From Granulosicoccus sp036478565 (lineage in GTDB: Bacteria > Pseudomonadota > Gammaproteobacteria > Granulosicoccales > Granulosicoccaceae), in NCBI GenBank assembly GCA_965224525.1, contig OZ245050.1, forward strand, positions 3,782,001 to 3,846,000: 64,000 nucleotides of DNA, read 5' to 3'. This document shows, piece after piece, positions 59,649-64,000 of the stretch. Within the stretch, counting starts at the first letter, position 1. Each line of letters starts with the position of its first letter. Below the pieces are notes generated by a model. It saw only the letters and a list, made by a program, of their open reading frames with translations, was not told where the DNA came from and searched no databases. Both the position numbers and the translations under genes were made by a program.

Positions 59649-60512
59649 ATGCTCCAATACCAGAACAGCAACAGTTTCATGCATCGGATGGTGGCCTGGA
59701 AACCTGTCGGCCAATGGCTGCTGTTTTTTGCCTGTCATCTGATCGCGCCAATATCTGTTCAAGCACAAACGATTCCTGAGCAAGGTATCGCCCCGTTTGA
59801 AGTCGTCTACGAGGTTGGCAACAACTTGATCAGCGCTGGCTCAGCAAAACTGTCTCTGAATAAGGAAGGTGATGACTGGGTCTACAGGCTAAGCACCAAA
59901 CCCACAGGGATCTTCAAGCTGACTGGCAAGGGTCGGGTACAAGAAGTCAGCGTGATAGACATTGTTCAATCTGGTGACAGCGTTCAGTTGCATCCAAAAA
60001 AATATACGTATCGCCAGGACAAGGAAAAACGTCGCAGCGTTGATGCCTTTTTCGACTGGAGCAATAATCAGCTGACCTGGACAAAACGTGGAGAGACAGT
60101 CACCGAAACTTTCTCAGCCCCGGTACTTGATCGCCTGTCAGTCACGCTTGCTGTGATGAATGCGTTGCGAAGCGAATTCGAGGAAAAACAAATGCAGGTT
60201 TTTGACAACGGCCGCGTTAAAACGATGCAATTCATCAACGAAGGTAAAGAAATACTTGATACTAAGCTGGGTGAAATAGAGACGATTCGAGTACGCAGCA
60301 GCCAGGCCAAAAAAAACAGCAGCCGCTATTCCTTGACCTGGTTCGCCCCTGCTCTGGACTATGTACCCATCAAGATTGAGCAACACAAGCGGGATAAGCT
60401 GGTTGCAAGACTGTCATTGCAGCGGCTGGTCAATCGTGTAACCGACATTGAACTGGAAGATGAAGCGATGGATGACGTTGCGCCACCGCCGGACGCTGGA
60501 TTGGGCGACTGA
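59649..60512 (+). CDS. DUF3108 periplasmic protein
   Basis: A 287-residue protein with a signal peptide (LLFFACHLIAPISVQA). DUF3108 features: IAPFEVVYEVGNNLISAGSAKLSLNKEGDDWVYRLSTKPTGIF, LHPKKYTYRQDKEKRRSVDAFFDWSNNQLTWT and LTWFAPALDYVPIKIEQHKRDKLVARLSLQ. Mostly beta, as expected. purMN-DUF3108 is a common order in gammaproteobacteria. Function unknown. Confidence 0.9.
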   Translation: MLQYQNSNSFMHRMVAWKPVGQWLLFFACHLIAPISVQAQTIPEQGIAPFEVVYEVGNNLISAGSAKLSLNKEGDDWVYRLSTKPTGIFKLTGKGRVQEVSVIDIVQSGDSVQLHPKKYTYRQDKEKRRSVDAFFDWSNNQLTWTKRGETVTETFSAPVLDRLSVTLAVMNALRSEFEEKQMQVFDNGRVKTMQFINEGKEILDTKLGEIETIRVRSSQAKKNSSRYSLTWFAPALDYVPIKIEQHKRDKLVARLSLQRLVNRVTDIELEDEAMDDVAPPPDAGLGD

Positions 60513-60531
60513 AAAAGTTTCGAATGCTCTT

Positions 60532-61416
60532 TTACTTGAAGCGTTTTTCAAATACCGCTCGCAAGCGGTAGTCCGGTGCTTGTTCGTTGTTTGAAAGTGA
60601 GTGCCTGTCCATATCAACCGGTACCTGCATTTGCGCAGAAAATGTAAAACCCGGATGCTGCCAGAACAAACTGGGATTGAAGTACCAGTCGCTACTGGAC
60701 TCGTATTCATTCTTTATATCGCCTTCCCACACGTCAAAGTTACCCTGCAAAGACAACATCCACAATGGTGATGTTGTTGCCAGACCAGTGAAGCCAAGAC
60801 GACGGCCTGTAGTGAAATCCAACGACAGTACATCTGGTTGGTGTTCGCCATAATGTTCATCAGAAAATCGTTCCAGATTAAGATCAATACCGCCGTACCA
60901 GAGCCTGCCGAGCCTGCCGTACGACAACCCCAACAAACTTGAACTGACATAGGCAGTCCCGTCGATATCGGCATCTTCATGTTCGATCCTTACTCCAGCG
61001 GAATATTCCAGCCCATCCAACAGCTCAGGTATTGCCTCACGACCGCGGAGCGACAAATCGCTTAGTGCACCCTGTATCGAAAACTGCGGCCTGCCCAGCA
61101 TTCCAATGCCATAGCCACCATGCCGGGAAAACTCCGGTCGACCGGGCTTGAGTTTGAATGAAAACTCGGTTTGATGATGATCAACTGACTGTCCGACATC
61201 AGGGCTATGCTCACTGCGCGTATATCGAATAGGCTCTAGCTCGGCTGCGTTTAATTCAAATGGGTTGCTATTCGAAGCCATAGTATCGACAGCCCAGACC
61301 GGGACTACCAATCCCGACGCCAGCAGCGGCAGCACAATACGGCCCCAACGCGCGCCAGCCAGGAGGCGCTTGTCACCAGAGTTGTGAGCCGAAAAATTGT
61401 GTTGCAGGCTGTGCAT
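60532..61416 (-). CDS. predicted outer-membrane or surface protein, unknown
   Basis: A 294-residue protein. From ATG 61416 there is a long n-region, then a signal peptide (IVLPLLASGLVVPVWA). The mature chain is rich in alternating aromatic beta-strands (ELLDGLEYSAGVRIEHEDADIDGTAYVSSSLLGLSYGRLGRLWYGGIDLNLERF; LWMLSLQGNFDVWEGDIKNEYESSSDWYFNPSLFWQ) and ends in KRFK rather than a terminal aromatic. It looks like a small beta-barrel; no family recognised. Convergent with the DUF3108 gene. Confidence 0.7.
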   Translation of the reverse strand: MHSLQHNFSAHNSGDKRLLAGARWGRIVLPLLASGLVVPVWAVDTMASNSNPFELNAAELEPIRYTRSEHSPDVGQSVDHHQTEFSFKLKPGRPEFSRHGGYGIGMLGRPQFSIQGALSDLSLRGREAIPELLDGLEYSAGVRIEHEDADIDGTAYVSSSLLGLSYGRLGRLWYGGIDLNLERFSDEHYGEHQPDVLSLDFTTGRRLGFTGLATTSPLWMLSLQGNFDVWEGDIKNEYESSSDWYFNPSLFWQHPGFTFSAQMQVPVDMDRHSLSNNEQAPDYRLRAVFEKRFK

Positions 61417-61587
61417 AGACGGATTAGAACGTGAATGTCGTAAAAAAACAACAGGCAGAATACGCTTTCGCGACGGTATTGCTACCACCCAGAATATTCG
61501 TTCAAGCAATCGCGGTAAATTTCACTGCAAAAAACCACTCGCTGCGGGATAATCGCTACCTTTGCCAAATCGGTCAGACTAGCCTCA

Positions 61588-62142
61588 ATGACAGTCGAGG
61601 ATACACAAGAAGCTGCTGGCGACGAGCCCAGTAAAAGCCAGCGCAAACGTGATGCCGACGTGGTGCGTCAGCTTGGTGCTACGCTGGCGGCACTGGGTGA
61701 GAGCGAGCGTGCAACTATCCCGTTAAGCGATGAAGTTCGCGCTGCCATCGATGAATACAACCGGATACACCAGCGTGGCGCTCGCAAGCGACAGCTTGGA
61801 TTTTTGGCCAAACGACTACGTCAGATAGATCTGGGCCCAGTCGAGCTGGCGCTGGAAAGACTGCGACAAATAACCCGATCGCAGACAGATTCGCTACATC
61901 GCGTCGAACACTGGCGCAACCGCTTGCTGGGTGAGGTTGACAGTGAATCTTCGAGTGAAGCCTTGACAGCTTTCATCGAAAACTATCCGTCAGCAGATCG
62001 ACAGCAAATGCGTCAACTGCAACGTCGTTCGTTAGCCGAGCACGAAGCTGGCAGACCACCAGCCCATGCACGGCAACTGTTCCGGCTGATTCGAGATCTG
62101 GTTGTGCCTTCCATCGAGTCTGATGCGAGCTCGGATTCATGA
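61588..62142 (+). CDS. darP: ribosome biogenesis factor DarP/YjgA (DUF615)
   Basis: A 184-residue helical protein: EPSKSQRKRDADVVRQLGATLAAL, LSDEVRAAIDEYNRIHQRGARKRQLGFLAKRLRQID, and DRQQMRQLQRRSLAEHEAGRPPAHARQLFRLIRDL. These KSxxKR, RQxxFIGKLLR-like and RQLxR stretches are DUF615 hallmarks. It aids 50S assembly. The stop overlaps the start of the following lipoprotein gene. Confidence 0.92.
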   Translation: MTVEDTQEAAGDEPSKSQRKRDADVVRQLGATLAALGESERATIPLSDEVRAAIDEYNRIHQRGARKRQLGFLAKRLRQIDLGPVELALERLRQITRSQTDSLHRVEHWRNRLLGEVDSESSSEALTAFIENYPSADRQQMRQLQRRSLAEHEAGRPPAHARQLFRLIRDLVVPSIESDASSDS

Positions 62143-63422
62143 GTAGCGCATGGCAGCATATTTTATTGCTCAATGGTCTTGTTCTGCTTGCAACGCTTTC
62201 CAGCGGTTGCCAAACACCGCCGCCGACTAATGCCGGGTTTGACGAAATAGCCGATGCAGACGTCGAGCAGTCTCAACTGCTCGACGCCGCACAGATAGAT
62301 TCTGAAATCGCCATAGCAGGCGACCAGCAGACCACTGACTTCGCATCGGAACCAGCGGACACAGGGCCAATTCGTGACAACACTCAGACCGAACAGGGAT
62401 CATCCGCTGCGAATGGGTCAATCACAAACAATGTAGTCGGTGCTGATCCGACTACGCAGAATAGCAACGGGCCGAATAACTCTTCACCAACTACCGACTC
62501 TGTTTCTGCATCCTCCATTCGGCGTCCGCAGACTACCGGAAACCTGACAGGTACAAAACTAACCGAAGTCAGTGGCCTCGCAGCATCGTTGCGTGATCCG
62601 GATCTTCTCTGGGTTATAAACGACAGCGGCAACGCCGCACAACTGCATGCCGTGAGCCGCAATGGCGATAGTCGGGGAGGCAGCTGGCTGATCAATGCAG
62701 AAAACCGCGACTGGGAAGATCTGGCCACCGCAATGATCAATGGTGAACCGTATTTGTTTATCGGTGATATTGGCGACAACCAGCGCAGCCACGATGAATA
62801 CCTGATCCTGGTTGTACGTGAACCAGAGCTAAATGGCAGGCCGAGCAATCAGGATTCGGCAACCACACTCGAACCCGCCTGGACGATACGATTCCGCTAT
62901 GAAGATGGTGCTCATAACGCCGAGGCAATGGCAGTGGTAGATGAGCAACTGATTCTGCTGACAAAAGAACCCATCTCCAATGAGCAAACCACTCCAGCAG
63001 GCATCTACAGTCTGCCGCTTGGTCCGTTATTGGCAACCGGGACAATGGCTGGTACGGAAACGGCACTGCACATCGCTGTTCAGGCGGGCACAATGCAAGT
63101 TCGCAGCAGTAGCCTCGAGGGGCGACTGGCGGTAGCTTTCGCCGATGTCGACCTGAACCATATAACTGCCTTGTCGATCGATCACAAACGTAATGTCGCC
63201 TGGCTGCTGACCTATCGCAATATCCTGCGCTTCGAGCGGCATGCAAACCAGGGATGGGTGCAGGCATTGACAGGTCGAGGGCTGTCCGCCTATCGACATA
63301 GCCTGGAACAGGCTGAAGCTTTGGATGTTTCCTCAGACGGGCTGGTGTGGTTTACAACCGAAGGGAAAGCGGCGCCCCTATGGGTTCTGCCTGCGAATCA
63401 TGGCGTAGCCAGTACCAACTGA
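62139..63422 (+). CDS. lipoprotein with beta-propeller-like domain, unknown
   Basis: A 427-residue lipoprotein: signal ILLLNGLVLLATLSSGC with lipobox LSSGC. A low-complexity, Asp/Thr/Asn-rich linker (residues about 30-125) is followed by LTEVSGLAASLRDPDLLWVINDSGNAAQLHAVSRNG, NRDWEDLATAMINGEPYLFIGDIGDNQRSHDEYLILVV and a predicted six-bladed propeller with a final ALDVSSDGLVWFTTEG. The SGLxxS-LWxxNDSG...DWED...GDIGDN pattern is common to uncharacterised propellers. Overlaps darP by 4 bp. Confidence 0.82.
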   Translation: MSSAWQHILLLNGLVLLATLSSGCQTPPPTNAGFDEIADADVEQSQLLDAAQIDSEIAIAGDQQTTDFASEPADTGPIRDNTQTEQGSSAANGSITNNVVGADPTTQNSNGPNNSSPTTDSVSASSIRRPQTTGNLTGTKLTEVSGLAASLRDPDLLWVINDSGNAAQLHAVSRNGDSRGGSWLINAENRDWEDLATAMINGEPYLFIGDIGDNQRSHDEYLILVVREPELNGRPSNQDSATTLEPAWTIRFRYEDGAHNAEAMAVVDEQLILLTKEPISNEQTTPAGIYSLPLGPLLATGTMAGTETALHIAVQAGTMQVRSSSLEGRLAVAFADVDLNHITALSIDHKRNVAWLLTYRNILRFERHANQGWVQALTGRGLSAYRHSLEQAEALDVSSDGLVWFTTEGKAAPLWVLPANHGVASTN

Positions 63423-63521
63423 CGTTTCGATCTTGCAAACATAAAATTCATCGCAATCGCCGGACAGCGAGTCGTAAATATTCGCGCCTTAAATCGCCCT
63501 TGGAAGCGATAAAAAACGCCA

Positions 63522-63678
63522 TTTAGGGCCTATAGTAGCCACGATTATCACAATATTCGTAGCAATTTCAATATGTTACTGTGGTCCGACCCCTTCCGAT
63601 CTTCCGATTAAGGCCTAAAGCAGCCATGGTTTTCATGATGCTTGTAGTGATTTCAATGCGTTATCGTGGTCCGACCCC
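63522..63678. repeat. tandem 72-bp direct repeat ending in REP half-units
   Basis: Unit 1 (63522-63593) and unit 2 (63607-63678) align without gaps at around 75 percent identity by eye and each ends in GTGGTCCGACCCC, the REP half found at 28541. A 13-bp spacer (TTCCGATCTTCCG) contains a CTTCCGAT duplication. The second unit overlaps the 3' end of the yhdP-like gene. Confidence 0.78.
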
Positions 63679-64000
63679 AGGCGAATCCTGGCGGCGCATT
63701 TTGAGCGGGACAGAGTCGAGCAGTGGTGCATCCCAGCTGCCAGTAAGCTCGTATTTACGCAAGCCGATGCGGTCGAGATCGAGACCGACAGCTTTTAGGA
63801 AACCGCCTGCGACCAGTGCGCCAATGCCTGCACTGGCACCGCCGGTAATCATGCCAATAATCGGCAACGCTGCGCTGATACGCGGTAATACGGTAATGGT
63901 CTGATTGTAGTCATGCGTTAACAGGTTCGACTCCCCGGTTATATCCACCACACCAATCGGACCGGTCAACTGAATCAGCGACGTGTTCGCAACGCCATCG
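63661..64000 (-). CDS. YhdP-like AsmA-family protein, C-terminal part (cut by window edge)
   Basis: The last 112 codons or so of a gene that starts beyond the window. LIQLTGPIGVVDITGESNLLTHDYNQTITVLPRISAALPIIGMITGGASAGIGALVAGGFLKAVGLDLDRIGLRKYELTGSWD is the C-terminus of the YhdP/TIGR02099 group (AsmA-like, phospholipid transport to the outer membrane). The final PGVGPR and the stop are encoded by the REP half-unit, so the insertion has replaced the natural end of the gene. Confidence 0.85.
   Translation of the reverse strand, partial: DGVANTSLIQLTGPIGVVDITGESNLLTHDYNQTITVLPRISAALPIIGMITGGASAGIGALVAGGFLKAVGLDLDRIGLRKYELTGSWDAPLLDSVPLKMRRQDSPGVGPR

Overview
The window is a stretch of chromosome from what looks like a marine or soil gammaproteobacterium. 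The housekeeping genes (hda, bamC, darP/yjgA, DUF2066, DUF3108, xseB-ispA-dxs, purM-purN, yhdP-like) have gammaproteobacterial content and arrangement. The genus cannot be fixed from the sequence alone. There is no rRNA, tRNA, plasmid or phage backbone that I can see.

Region 1 (1-16825) is a sedentary chromosomal integron. The tyrosine integrase gene intI (15800-16825, + strand) and an attI region lie at the right end. The cassette array runs leftward past the window edge. I can place twelve attC sites of about 100 bp; eight are near-identical in design. Cassettes carry toxin-antitoxin pairs (ParE/RelE-type, TumE/TumA-type, BrnTA, HicAB, VapBC, HigBA), a GyrI-like protein, a VOC protein, a large P-loop ATPase, a methyltransferase and several unknown proteins. 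Three cassettes share a long non-coding element. In two of its copies GC-rich hairpins recur every 59-60 nt. One copy has an IS1182-type insertion sequence sitting exactly in its attC core. One toxin (brnT) and the first cassette (methyltransferase) carry single-site inactivating lesions. Several toxin-antitoxin cassettes share a promoter layout that predicts leaderless mRNA.

Region 2 (17111-29161) is core metabolism: xseB, ispA, an MFS transporter, dxs, a YycJ-type metallohydrolase, bamC, dapA, bcp, perM, proS and a DUF924 gene. A 98-bp inverted REP pair (REPIN-like) lies between proS and the DUF924 gene, and related half-units recur near 49.25, 50.05, 50.1, 63.58 and 63.67 kb.

Region 3 (29227-49225) is a large quinoprotein locus. 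On the minus strand, xoxF (lanthanide-type methanol dehydrogenase with the Asp-Tyr-Asp signature) is followed by xoxJ, a CXXCW rhodanese-like protein, a PQQ-associated ABC system with its beta-propeller and binding protein, a hydrolase, a SoxC-like molybdoenzyme and a cytochrome c. Upstream of xoxF are a SoxH-like metallohydrolase, two secreted unknowns and two tandem fused SoxYZ-like carriers. A divergent plus-strand operon then encodes a Sel1 protein, an ExbB/TolQ-like channel, an ExbD-like protein with an unusual C-terminal domain, a two-helix membrane protein, a secreted SRPBCC protein and a second beta-propeller. Together this reads as a periplasmic alcohol-oxidation and electron-relay system with Sox-derived parts.

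Region 4 (49421-64000) holds a GNAT acetyltransferase flanked by inverted REPs, an orphan PilB/GspE-type ATPase, wrbA, DUF2069, an EamA transporter, a TauE/SafE permease, a DinB-like protein, hda, DUF2066, purM-purN, DUF3108, a predicted outer-membrane protein, darP, a lipoprotein, and the 3' end of a yhdP-like gene cut by the window edge.
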